Shown: positions 47,740 through 57,916 of the stretch, one piece after another
Numbering within the stretch: position 1 is the stretch's first letter
Layout: each line of letters begins with the position of its first letter
NCBI GenBank assembly: GCA_029204225.1
Contig: CM055107.1
Coordinates: 2,281,218-2,345,217 of the forward strand
Direction: 5' to 3'
DNA length: 64,000 bases
Source of the DNA: Diphasiastrum complanatum
Taxonomy: Eukaryota > Streptophyta > Lycopodiopsida > Lycopodiales > Lycopodiaceae
Position numbers and translations under genes: made by a program
The notes under the pieces: model-generated
What the model saw: only the letters and a program-made list of their open reading frames with translations
Told to the model about the DNA's origin: nothing
The model's database searches: none

Positions 47740-49313
47740 AAGAGGCGCAAGTTTTTGTCCATTAAGGACTTCAAACCTCCGTAGTTTACAGGTGCAACAA
47801 CTATAAGAACCACAAATGCAGTGGAAAACTAATTGCAGAAATGGGACCAGCCTTTGGGATGTGCAGTGTTACCGATGATTCAGATAAATTGTTGAAGCTA
47901 CCTATCGATTTCAGGAGTCAGCACAACGATGGTGGAGGAAAGTTGAAAGAGGTGGCCTTGTACCAAATTCATAGGAGGCATTTTGACAGATGTTTGTACA
48001 GAATTGGGTGCCTCTTGATAAGAAGAATTGAGCAATGCAAAAGTGGACAAGCCTCAAGCAAGGGAATTTGTCGATACAAGAGTATGTTGATTGATATAGA
48101 GAGGCGTTGCTGAGAATCCATGAGGAAGTACACATATTGTCTAGAATGCCATTCAAATGTTAGTTTATTATGAGGATGAGAGGAAAGTCCCATGAAATAG
48201 TTGTGGGACCCTCTGGTGGTCAAGCTCAACGGCGCCAAATGCCTTGGGGTAAGCGTAAATTCAAAAAGTTCAAAGGCCAATGGCAAGGGCAAAGACAAGG
48301 GCAAGCTCCAAGTGGGCAAAAGGGTAAAGGTGTTGGTGCTCCAAAAGGCAAATGGTTGTATGGACGGCTTATTGCTCAAGGGGGTCAACGCTCTATGCTA
48401 TCGCCACAAGACCAAGAGCAAGCAAAAAGATAGAATTTATGTTTTGGATGCTTGAGACAGCATCGGTGGAAGGAATGTCCACGTAATTAGATGAGAACCA
48501 TCTATAATCTTCGACTAGAGTAGCAACAGCAGCCAATGGAAGTAGAAGAGATCCAATAGGAAGCTAATACTGATGTTCTTCATTTGATGAATGTTTCTAC
48601 CAATACACAGTCGAGATGGCTGATGGGAAGGGTACGGAGATTTGAAACATGCGGGTTGTGAGTATGCCCTTAGCTATTCAAAGTTAATTTGAGGAGTTGG
48701 ATTTTGAGGTAACTCATTTGGCGCGCTTTGATGTCGTTTTGGGGATGTGTTGCACACGATGTGGAAGCCTTACATAGCCTAGGATACTCATGTGTATGAG
48801 TTTCAAGAAGGTGGTCAGTTTCATTTCATCCGTCGTGAGTGGAATGTGCCTCCAGGACCACTAGTCTCAACTACACATTCGCGTAAGGTAAGGTGAAAGT
48901 ATGTATGTTTGTTTTTGCTGGATATGGCTAATAGTACTACTGAGAGTAGCATGTGGCAGGTGCAAGACAATACTTCAACTAACCTAGACCAGGAAATTAG
49001 GAGTAAGTTTGCGGATGTGTTTATTGATGATTTGCCATCTGCATCACCACCTAATAGAAATGTTGAACATAAGATTGAGCTTATTCCATGATCTTGTCCT
49101 TGAAATAAACCACCTTATAGAATGAGTTTGAGAGAGGAAGAGGAGGTGAGGAAGATGCTAGAGGATTAATCACCTTGCACATGGGTAGATCAAACCTAGC
49201 TTCTCATCGTTTGCCTCATAGACCATTTTAGTTAAGAAGAAGGATGGGTCTTGGCATATGTATGTGGATGATCGAGGCCTCAACAAGATAACTATTAAGC
49301 ATCGATATCCTAT
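47740..49313 (+). pseudogene. Ty3/Gypsy copy B, gag to RT, part 1
   Basis: Decayed forward frames: gag (KDFKPP, AFGMCSVTDD, WVPLDKKN, KQGNLSIQEYVD, REALLRIHEEVHIL), a Lys/Gly/Gln-rich stretch, a knuckle-like FGCLRQHRWKEC at about 48440-48480, the protease end (LARFDVVLGMCC), the pre-RT block KFADVFIDDLPSASPP (48960-49090), and RT up to [12 protein letters not shown]. The frame is cut at 49313 by the chromovirus and resumes at 55640. Stops are frequent. Confidence 0.82.
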
Positions 49314-49671
49314 TGTAATAGATCCTAGTACCACAGTAGGGCAAACACTAACTGATCCACCCAACCTTGCCTACTCCCTGATATAGAGTAAGCCCCTCCT
49401 AGCCCAGTGTGAGGACTGGTAGCATGCAACTGCCAAGTGTCGGCCACGTGGCACTGACGTGGCCGACTGCACGTCGGGACCCAACTGGGGGCCCTATCCT
49501 GCTGACAGGGTCCCTAGGCTGTGTTAGGCCCGCCATGGCTATGGACCGTGCTGGGGCACACTACTCACACTGTCTTGCCCTGTTGGTCATGTACGCTGGA
49601 CACGACTCTGACTGTGGTATCTGACCTATCTGTGTTCTCTAGGGTTCGGCACTGGTTACGAGCTCGTAACA
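49314..49671 (-). repeat. 3' LTR of the chromovirus (358 bp)
   Basis: TGTAATAG at one edge and CGTAACA at the other. It holds GTTACGAGCTCGTAAC (49655-49670), a perfect 16-bp palindrome next to the U3 terminus. Short open frames within it are non-coding. Confidence 0.97.
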
Positions 49672-49682
49672 CTCCCTCCCCC
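49672..49682 (-). other. Polypurine tract of the chromovirus
   Basis: The purine run AAGGGGGAGGGAG (minus strand) directly precedes the 3' LTR. The stop codon TAA of gag-pol lies within its 5' edge. Confidence 0.92.
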
Positions 49683-52600
49683 TTAAGAACCGTCTTGGTC
49701 CTCTAAGACAAAGTCTGGAAAAATCTTGCGAAGGACGCTGCCTCTTTCCCAAGTGGCATTCTCAACAGGCTGATCATTCCACTTAACCAGATATTCTCGG
49801 TATAGAGTATGACGAGTCTGCGTCTCTCTACTATCAAGAATTTCCTCTGGTTCATGTGGAGGTTGTTGAGGATCCAATGGGAGAACTAGAACACTGTCCC
49901 CTACCAGATTATCTGATCTGGTTAAGGCTTTTCGTAACTGACTTACATGAAAAACTGGAAAAACCTTACTGCTGTGTGGGAGTTCTAGTTCATAGGTGAC
50001 CTCGCCTAGTCTCCTACTGATGATAAAGGGACCACAATACCTTGAAGACAACTTAGCACACACTCCTGATTTGAGGGTTTTAGAGTCAACTGGGACTCTC
50101 AAGTAGACTTTCTCACCAGTGGAGAACTGCACATCCCGTCTGTGTGGATCTGCATAATGCCTGGCTCGATCCTGGGATTGTCTAATGCTACGCTTAGCAT
50201 GTTCTATCATCTGGTTTAGGTCTTCTAAAAAGTTTCTGGCTGCTTCAACTTTTTCTTGTTTAAACCCTACAGCTGTGGGTGAGCGTGGCTGAAAACCGTA
50301 CATCAGCATAAATGGGCTGTATCCCGTAGCTGAATGTTTGGTACTGTTGTAAGCAAACTCTAATATCGAGAGATACTCCTCCCAATTAGTCTGCCTCTTG
50401 CTGACGTATGCTCGAAGCATATCCTCCAGCACTTGATTTACCCTTTCTGTTTGACCGTCCGTCTGTGGATGGTCGGTGGTACTCATATTAAGTTTAGTAT
50501 GGAGATGATGGAATACTGCCTTCCAAAAATTTCCAGTAAACTTACTGTCCCGGTCGCTGACTATGCCGGAAGGTAGACCGTACAATTTAAATAGCCCGTC
50601 TACAAACAACCTCGCTAACTCTGGAGCTCTAACGGTTGTTTTGGTCGGAATAAAATGAGCCATTTTGGTCAGACGGTCAACTGTGACCCATATAGCGTCA
50701 TTACCCTTTTGGGTTTTAGGCAGGCCTACTATAAAATCCATGGAGATACTCTCCCATTTACCAGCTGGTATTTCTAAGGGATGCAACAACCCTCCTGCCT
50801 TTAAACGCTCTGCTTTATTTACTTGACATTTCTGGCAACTGGTTACATACTGGTGGACGTCCTTTTTCATACTGGGCCAGAAAAATTGCCTACGAAGAAG
50901 CTCATAGGTCTTCTGTATGCCTGGGTGTCCCGCGCTAGGATTGTCATGACATTCATATAGGACCTGCTGCCTATAATCCTCTGAATTGGGGACACATACT
51001 CTATCTCTATAGAGCAAGTACTCATCCTGAATGGAATACTGTTTCCATTTGAATCCTTGAGTCAACTGACCCTCAACCACTGGGGTTTGCTTGGGTAATA
51101 CAGGCTCAGAATCCTCAACGTCATCTGACGACGTATACTCGGACTCATCATCATCCTCAACGGAAGCTACCGTATTCTTGGATGAACTGGCACCAGCCCC
51201 GGGAACTGGTTCTGGAGTCTGTAACTGTCTGTTCTGGACTGAGTTCCAGATAATAGAGAAGAATGCATCATGCTGGCATTTCCCTCTCAAGGACTCGAGT
51301 AACTCATTACGAATCTGAGTAAAACTCAGCTCGTTTATCATAGGCATTCTGCTAAGGGCATCTGCTACTGTATTGAATTTTCCACGCCTATATCTGATAG
51401 ACATGTCAAACTCTTGCATCAACTCTGCCCAACGAGCTTTCCGACCTCTAAGCTCAGGTTGATTGCAAAGGTATCTGAGACTCTCATGGTCTGTCAGGAC
51501 CTCAAAGTTGGCACCATACAAATAATGCCTCCAAGTCTTAAGGGCATGGACTATAGAAAAGAGTTCCTTTTCATAGGCACTATACCTAGTCTGTGCTGGC
51601 TCGAGTTTTTTACTCTCGAAGGCAACTGGTCGTCCACCCTGAGTTAGCACAGCACCTACTGCAAAGTCGCTAGCATCTGTTTCGACCACAAATGGCTGAT
51701 TGGGGTGGTCGACGACCTTTAAAACTGGTGCTGTAGCTAAGGCTGTTTTGAGAGCATCAAAGCTCTCCTGTTGTGCGGACTCCCAAATGAACTCCTTTCC
51801 CTTCCCCTTAAGGAGATTTGTCATAGGGACTGCTATCTGAGCATATTCCTTGACAAATCGTCTGTAATATCCCGCCAGACCAAGAAAGATTTGAAGTTCC
51901 AAAATATTCTGAGGTCTCAGCCAATTGAGTATGGCTTTAACCTTATTTGGGTCCATCTTAATCCCATCTGAAGAGATAATGTGACCCAAATATGCTACTT
52001 CTTCAACGAAGAATTCACACTTGGATTGTTTAGCATAAAGCTTATGCTTTCTGAGCAGTCGAAACACCTTTCTGAGGTGTTTTAGATGCTCCTTCCTGGT
52101 TTTGCTGTAAACGAGGATGTCATCTAAAAATACGACTACAAATTTACCCAAGTATGATCTGAGGACACTGTTCATCAAGGTCATAAAGGTAGCTGGAGCA
52201 TTTGTGAGCCCAAATGGCATCACCTTAAACTCATAATGACCGTGACGAGTCCTAAAAGCTGTTTTCGAGACATCTTCCGATTTTATACGGACTTGATGAT
52301 ATCCCGATCTGAGGTCTATTTTGCTGAAAAACTTAGCCCCGTCGAGTTGATCAAACAACTCGTCTGCCCGAGGCATAGGGTATTTATTCTTAATTGTGAC
52401 TTTATTGAGGGCTCTGTAATCTACGCAAAGACGCATAGACCCCTCCTTCTTTTTCACCAATAGGACTGGTGAGGCCCATGGTGAACTACTGGTCTGAATT
52501 TGGCCTTTCCCAAGATAGTCTGTTAACTGCCTAGTTATTTCTTCATCCTCTGTTCGGCTGACCCGATACGGAGGTTTAGAAACAGGTGCTGTACCTGGTA

Positions 52601-54473
52601 CTAGGTTTATTACATGATCTACCTCTCTGCTAGGTGGTAAACCATGTGGCAAATCTTCAGGAAAAACATCTTTAAATTTAGACAATAAAGTTTCTAATTT
52701 ACTGATTTTCTGCTGAATAGAACTGGAAATAGAAACTTCAGGAATAAACTGAAAGTCACATAAGAATACCTGATGGTCTTCGTCTCCGATTAGCTGACAG
52801 AGCTCTGAACTGCAGACCATAGGGCTGTTGGGAACATCATGCTCCCCATGCAACTGGATCTCTCGGCCTTTATACTGAAAGCTGAGGGTGTTCTCCTGAT
52901 AGTTTCTGTGGAGGGAAGGTCCTAAACTGTAGAGCCAATCTCTCCCGAGAACAATGTCTGTTCGATCCAGGTGCATTATCTGAAAGTTTATTTGATCTTG
53001 GTACCCCTGAATACCAAGATTTAACTTACTTACCATAGTTTCCCATATTTTTTTATCTTCACCCTTAATTAATGAAACTATGTACCTATGCTGACTAGGT
53101 ACTTCTGGTAGTTTAAGCTTTTTAACCAGGGTGTGGTTGATGAAATTATGGGTTGCCCCATCATCAACCATGACTCTTACTGACTGGTTACCAACTTTCC
53201 CATGCATACGTACTAGGTCATGCGGCCCAAAGCTGAAGGGTCTCGCTAGCATTGCAGAGGTCAGCTGGCAACAGTGTTCATGATCTTCATGATACACTTT
53301 GATCTCGGAAGCTGCCGAGTCACTGGGGAAACATACAGTCTGAACAAGATGAACTTGTTTTTTATCTTTCTTATCTTTTTTAGTGAAAGGCCCCTTGGGA
53401 CACTGTCTGACTGTGTGTCCCTTGCCCATACACACAAAGCACAAACGTTCTTGTTTGGCTTTCTCAAAATCATCTGGTTTTAAGGGCTGTATGAGTGAAG
53501 GGCGTTTCTGAGGAGTTTCACCTTTAAATTTATCTTCTTTCTTTCTTTTTAAAAATTTCTTTTTAAATTGAAAGTCTTTCTGAGGAAGCTGCTCAGAAAG
53601 TGGTTGTTGTCTCGCTCTCTTCCTACCCACTGAATCATCATAGATTTGAGCATATCTGAGAGCTTGCTCAAAGGTAGTAGGCGAGTTTCTCTGGACCTCT
53701 ACTTTATATTCATCTTTGAGGCCACGGACAAATCCCCTGATTTTTTGATAGTCATCCATATTTTTAATCTTTAAAATTGCCTCTCGATACTGCGAGATAT
53801 ATTGGATGAGGGACTTGTCCATTACTGTTCTTTCCCAGGCTTCCCAGGCTCTATCAAGTTCATTCTCTGGTAGAAATTCTCTTAGGAAAGATTCTTCAAA
53901 AGCTTTCCATGACCGGGGAGTCTGCCCAGTCTCCTGGAGATTTAACCACCACTTATAGGCCATAGGCCCTAAAGAAAGACTGGCCTCAATTGCTTGCAAA
54001 TGGTCAGGGGTCTGTTTAAGAGCATGAATGTTCTTTCATTTGCTGAGGAAGGTTTGTAGAATATCTGCATTTCTATCCTTCTCTTCCCCATTAAAAGTAG
54101 GAGGCTTTAAATCTTTAAAAACACTGGGGTGAGACCGTAAAGTCTCACCCGAAACTGATGGAAGTGGAGAAGGGGATAACTGAGAAGTGGAGGGAAGGCT
54201 TCCTTTCGCGGAACTCAAAATCAAGTTTTTGAGTTCAGCGAACGAGTCGTCCACACTGGACTTGAAATTGGCTAATGCCAGCTTCAGTTCATCCACCTCT
54301 GTTACCAATTGGAGGAACTGCTCCTTGGTAACCAGTTCGTCGAGTTCTTCGGCGAACTGTTCCTTTTCTTCTACTTCCATAGGTTCCTTCCCTTTACTGT
54401 AAGCCAAGGCTTCTGTTTCAAGTTCGTCGAAGCCTCTCTCCTGGGGTTGATCAGGTCCCTGAGGAGTGGTCAT
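49683..54473 (-). CDS. Chromovirus gag-pol polyprotein with one nonsense codon
   Basis: One frame of 1597 codons from ATG 54473 to TAA, interrupted only by TGA at codon 146 (54038-54036), where Trp fits (FLSK-stop-KNIHAL). Order, with codon numbers: acidic gag N-terminus 1-145; capsid 146-300 ([14 protein letters not shown]); zinc knuckle 345-358 ([14 protein letters not shown]); protease with DDGA 437-440; RT about 640-830 with FLDD 782-785; RNase H about 925-1030 with Asp 933, Glu 970 and Asp 995; integrase with His 1176, His 1183, Cys 1213, Cys 1216 and the catalytic triad Asp 1246, Asp 1307, Glu 1343 (D60D35E); GPY-type C-terminal region near 1475; chromodomain about 1540-1593 ([16 protein letters not shown]). 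It replicates the element in cytoplasmic particles, and the chromodomain steers integration to marked chromatin. The part after the TGA has no ATG-started frame covering all of gag, so readthrough or reversion would be needed for full function. Confidence 0.96.
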
Positions 54474-55262
54474 CTTCGAAACTGAAAGAGAGCTACCTTA
54501 ACTTCTGAAGGAAAAAAGTCTAAAAGACTAATTTACAACTGTACAAGGGAAAGGAAAGATGACTTAGCTGTTTCTGAGGACTGTACTTCCAAAGAAAGAA
54601 TGAAGAGGAACCCTTTCAGCTCTTTTCCCCAAGATTTCAGACCTGCTGTTCCGAAAAATGCCAGTTTGAGGCTTCAAAACGGTACTAAATTTCCCGGTTT
54701 TTTGAGGATAGTAGCTCGCTGGTCTGATTGCAATCCAACTTGTCCACAGAAAGGCAAATCTGAAGTCCAAAAACCCTTCTGAGTTCTGAAATTTCAGAAG
54801 TCTCCTACTCGCTGATCTGGTAGGAATCCTCTTGCTCCAAATCTCTGACGTTGGGGCCCAAAAACTTGTTGAAAAACCAGATTTTCAGAAGCACTGGCAG
54901 CGCTGGCCCTGCTCCTCTTTTTTGGCTTCCAACTCGCTGAGAACCAGTAACTTTTTCCCTGGAAATCGGATGTAGGTCTCTGACTGTACAGCGATGGAGG
55001 TGCTGGCTTCTTCCTACTCTAATTTCGCTGGGAAAACTATAGAGAATCCTCTGAACTCAGTGAGAAACAGCTGTTTTTTCAGCGAGTTACCTACACTTGG
55101 AATCTAACTCCTTGCTACTGTGATTTCTCAGTGGAAATCAGAAGTTTGAAGGCTGCTCCTACAGCGATCCTCCTCCTCTATTCCTCTCTGAGAATCTGAG
55201 AAACACTTCCTATCTTCTGATAGCTTTCTCTACTGCTGTCCTAAACTCCCTAGGATGGAGAT
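54474..55262 (-). other. Chromovirus untranslated leader
   Basis: Non-coding leader between primer site and gag ATG. It has loosely repeated segments built on CTACTCGCTGA/TCTGAG-like blocks. Confidence 0.75.
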
Positions 55263-55275
55263 GGCTCTGATACCA
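55263..55275 (-). other. Primer-binding site of the chromovirus
   Basis: The minus strand reads TGGTATCAGAGCC, one base from the 5' LTR end; initiator tRNA-Met. Confidence 0.95.
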
Positions 55276-55276
55276 G

Positions 55277-55634
55277 TGTAATAGATCCTAGTACCACAGT
55301 AGGGCAAACACTAACTGATCCACCCAACCTTGCCTACTCCCTGATATAGAGTAAGCCCCTCCTAGCCCAGTGTGAGGACTGGTAGCATGCAACTGCCAAG
55401 TGTCGGCCACGTGGCACTGACGTGGCCGACTGCACGTCGGGACCCAACTGGGGGCCCTATCCTGCTGACAGGGTCCCTAGGCTGTGTTAGGCCCGCCATG
55501 GCTATGGACCGTGCTGGGGCACACTACTCACACTGTCTTGCCCTGTTGGTCATGTACGCTGGACACGACCCTGACTGTGGTATCTGACCTATCTGTGTTC
55601 TCTAGGGTTCGGCACTGGTTACGAGCTCGTAACA
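55277..55634 (-). repeat. 5' LTR of the chromovirus (358 bp)
   Basis: Identical to 49314-49671 except at 55570. The terminal palindrome GTTACGAGCTCGTAAC is at 55618-55633. Confidence 0.97.
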
Positions 55635-55734
55635 CCTATGCCACATAATGATGACTTGCTTGATGTTCTTCATGGTGTTACTTTATTAAATAAGATAAAC
55701 TTGAAGAGTGGGTATCATCAGGTTAGTGTGAAAA
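55635..55734 (+). pseudogene. Gypsy copy B RT, continuation
   Basis: Continues in frame from 49313: MPHNDDLLDVL, then INLKSGYHQVSVK, the RT finger region with its first catalytic Asp replaced (KINLKSGY where KIDLRSGY is usual). Confidence 0.85.
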
Positions 55735-56097
55735 ATGCACTTGTAATACATGACCTGATGAATATTGTGCATGGTATTGAGGAAAGCCCTCTAGGAGCAC
55801 AAGAAGGTTTGAGATTTGACAGGAGAGCTAGACAAGCTCTACATACCATCAAAATAAATGTGTCAAATGAACCCATTATGGAGTTGAAAAGAGCCACTAT
55901 AGCAAAGGAGGCTTGGGACACATTACATGGACTCTTTGGATTAGGTGGAAATATCTTGAGGAGTCATGGAGAGGTACCTACCTTGAAAGAATTGCAAATG
56001 AGTTGGTGAGCAATGATTTTCTACATGCATGCAAGCAAGGGGAAAGCATCAACCCATCAACTCAAAGGACAATAAGTCTTTCTCAACAAAAGAAAGG
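55735..56097 (+). pseudogene. Copia gag piece embedded in Gypsy RT
   Basis: About 360 bp lie exactly between the YHQVSVK and EDVHKTAFQTRFG blocks of the Gypsy RT. The first two thirds encode a Copia UBN2-type gag segment (SPLGAQEGLRFDRRARQAL, KINVSNEPIMELK, AKEAWDTLHGLFG) resembling the gag of Copia II (EPLGAHELVRYKKRSRLAL, AKEAWESLKSIYE). The last third also looks gag-like (ERIANELVSNDFLHACKQG), out of frame. No LTR, primer site or target duplication is visible, so it is a fragment insertion. Confidence 0.75.
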
Positions 56098-57420
56098 GAG
56101 GATGTTCATAAAACTGCCTTCCAAACTCGGTTTGGTCACTGTGAATATCTTGTGATGCTCTTTGGTTCGACTAAGGCAAAAGCTACATTCATGATGTTGA
56201 TGCATGATGTGCTCATACCGTATATGGGTAAGTTTGTTGTAAAACTATATTGATGATATTTTGACTTACAATGTAGGTGAGGCCAAGCATGTGACTCACC
56301 TTAGGACTGTGTTGTCTATTTTAAGGAAAAACAAATTGTTTGCTAATGCAAAAAAGAACGAACATTTTTAAAAAAAAATTAAGTATCTAGGTCATATTGT
56401 GACTGCTGATGGAGTCAAACTAGATCCTAAGAAAGTTGTTGTGATCTTTGCGCGGCTTGTAAAAAAATCAACTATTGGTTGAGATAAAGAAGGCTCAACT
56501 AGAGGATCCTCAATGTAAGAAAATGGCTCTAGTGTAGGTCCTCCTAGTGTTGATAAAACATGTGAGTTGATCTGACGTGGCCTAAGATTAACAAAGATAT
56601 CCATAGTTATGTGACAAGTTGTTTTAAGAGTCAAGTTAACAAAGCCAAAAGGATTAAAGTTCTTGGATCGTTGCACCAATTGGCTATTCCAGAGGGAAGA
56701 TGGGAGAGTGTTTCGATGGACTTTATTACACACTTTGCCTTGTACGCAACTTCAACATGATGTCATAATGGTTGTTTCATACCAACACATAAAAAGATAG
56801 ATGCTGATCTATTCATACAGCATGTATTCATACTATCCATGTGTTTGATAGAGATACACGCTTTACGAGTCATTTTTGGACTGCCATAATGGATAAGCTT
56901 GACATGCAATTGAATATGAGTAGTACTGGTCATCATGAAACGAATGATCAAACAAAGAGAGTTAACCGAACCATAGAGGACATGCTTTGGCGTACATAAG
57001 TGTTATGCAAACACAATGGGAAAAGTATTTGCCTTTGTTAAAGTTTGCTTATAATGATAAAAAAAAATGCTTCTACTAAGATGAGTCCTTTCGAGTTAAA
57101 CGTATTGTGGACCATGGCTAATCATTAAGAAAGTTAGCCAAGTAGCTTACAAGCTACAACTACCCTTGGGCTACAAGTAAATTTAGTGTTCCATGCCAAC
57201 AAACCCAAGCGATGTTTGCAAAATGGTGATAACCTAGTAGAAGGTCTAGTGTCTCTAAAAGATAAAGACACTATAGGTTATGGGCCAAAGAAAGTGCTAG
57301 ATTGGAGGGAGCGACAATTTCAAAATCAACTCCTCCAAAAGTTTCTAGTGATTGGAAGAGGGCATCCATTGTCAGATGCTACCTAGGAGACATGACAGTG
57401 CTTGCAGGAGTCTTACCCAA
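56098..57420 (+). pseudogene. Gypsy copy B, RT end to chromodomain
   Basis: RT resumes (EDVHKTAFQTRFGHCEYLVM, ATFMMLMHDVLIPYMGKFVV), with the catalytic FLDD region destroyed, then KYLGHIVTADGVKLDPKK. A large deletion leads straight to the integrase (56520-57100), which aligns with copy A at 46480-46990. A C-terminal relic and a chromodomain relic follow (FLVIGRGHPLSDAT), with TAG for the conserved Trp at 57384-57386, as in copy A. Many stops and frameshifts. Confidence 0.83.
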
Positions 57421-57849
57421 AGTTTGTCACCAAGGTGGAAAGGATTGTTAGAGCCAAGTCCGCTAGCTCTAATGACCTCAGCATGGCCGGTTACCAGAGG
57501 GCCTAAGGCCAAGTATTGGCGAAGACCACTAGCCGAAGTGGACATCTGCCCAAGCTAAGACAAGTGCATCATCCATGACAAGATGCTAGCCGACAAGCAG
57601 TCGGGGTGACTAAGTGGCCACAGGTCCATGGCAGGGCATGGGAGTGGTACCCTATGAGACTAAGTATTCACAAGTCACAGGTAGCATGCATGCCAGGTGA
57701 ACTGATCACCCACAGCTAGATGCCAAGTGCCAAAGTGACAAGAATATCAGGTAAAAGGACTCACAGAGGGGTTGCCCTACAATTGGGAGGTTCATTCTAC
57801 ACATTGACCATCTAGGATTCACTAGCTTGAGCTTGAAGAAACGAGCTTG

Positions 57850-57852
<3 letters not shown>
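57421..57852. other. No feature recognised
   Basis: Probable LTR or flank of Gypsy copy B; limits not visible. Confidence 0.3.

Positions 57853-57913
<61 letters not shown>
57853..57913 (+). repeat. (CT)30 microsatellite
   Basis: 61 bp of pure CT. Confidence 0.97.

Positions 57914-57916
<3 letters not shown>

Larger units (their letters stand above)
49314..55634 (-). mobile_element. Young full-length chromovirus (Ty3/Gypsy), 6321 bp
   Basis: Leftward element with two 358-bp LTRs (49314-49671 and 55277-55634), a PPT, one long gag-pol frame, a leader of about 790 bp and an initiator-Met primer site. A perfect 5-bp target duplication CCTAT (49309-49313, 55635-55639) flanks it. The LTRs differ at a single site (T at 49607, C at 55570). 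Removing the element plus one duplication restores the RT frame of the older Gypsy copy B. The polyprotein ends in a chromodomain, which places it among plant chromoviruses. Apart from one nonsense codon it looks complete, so insertion is recent and the family probably has active members. Confidence 0.97.

Noticed and set aside
49409-55587. Identical 71-codon frames at 49409-49624 and 55372-55587
   Set aside because: Both lie inside the two chromovirus LTRs and are on the non-transcribed strand; chance open frames in a repeat.
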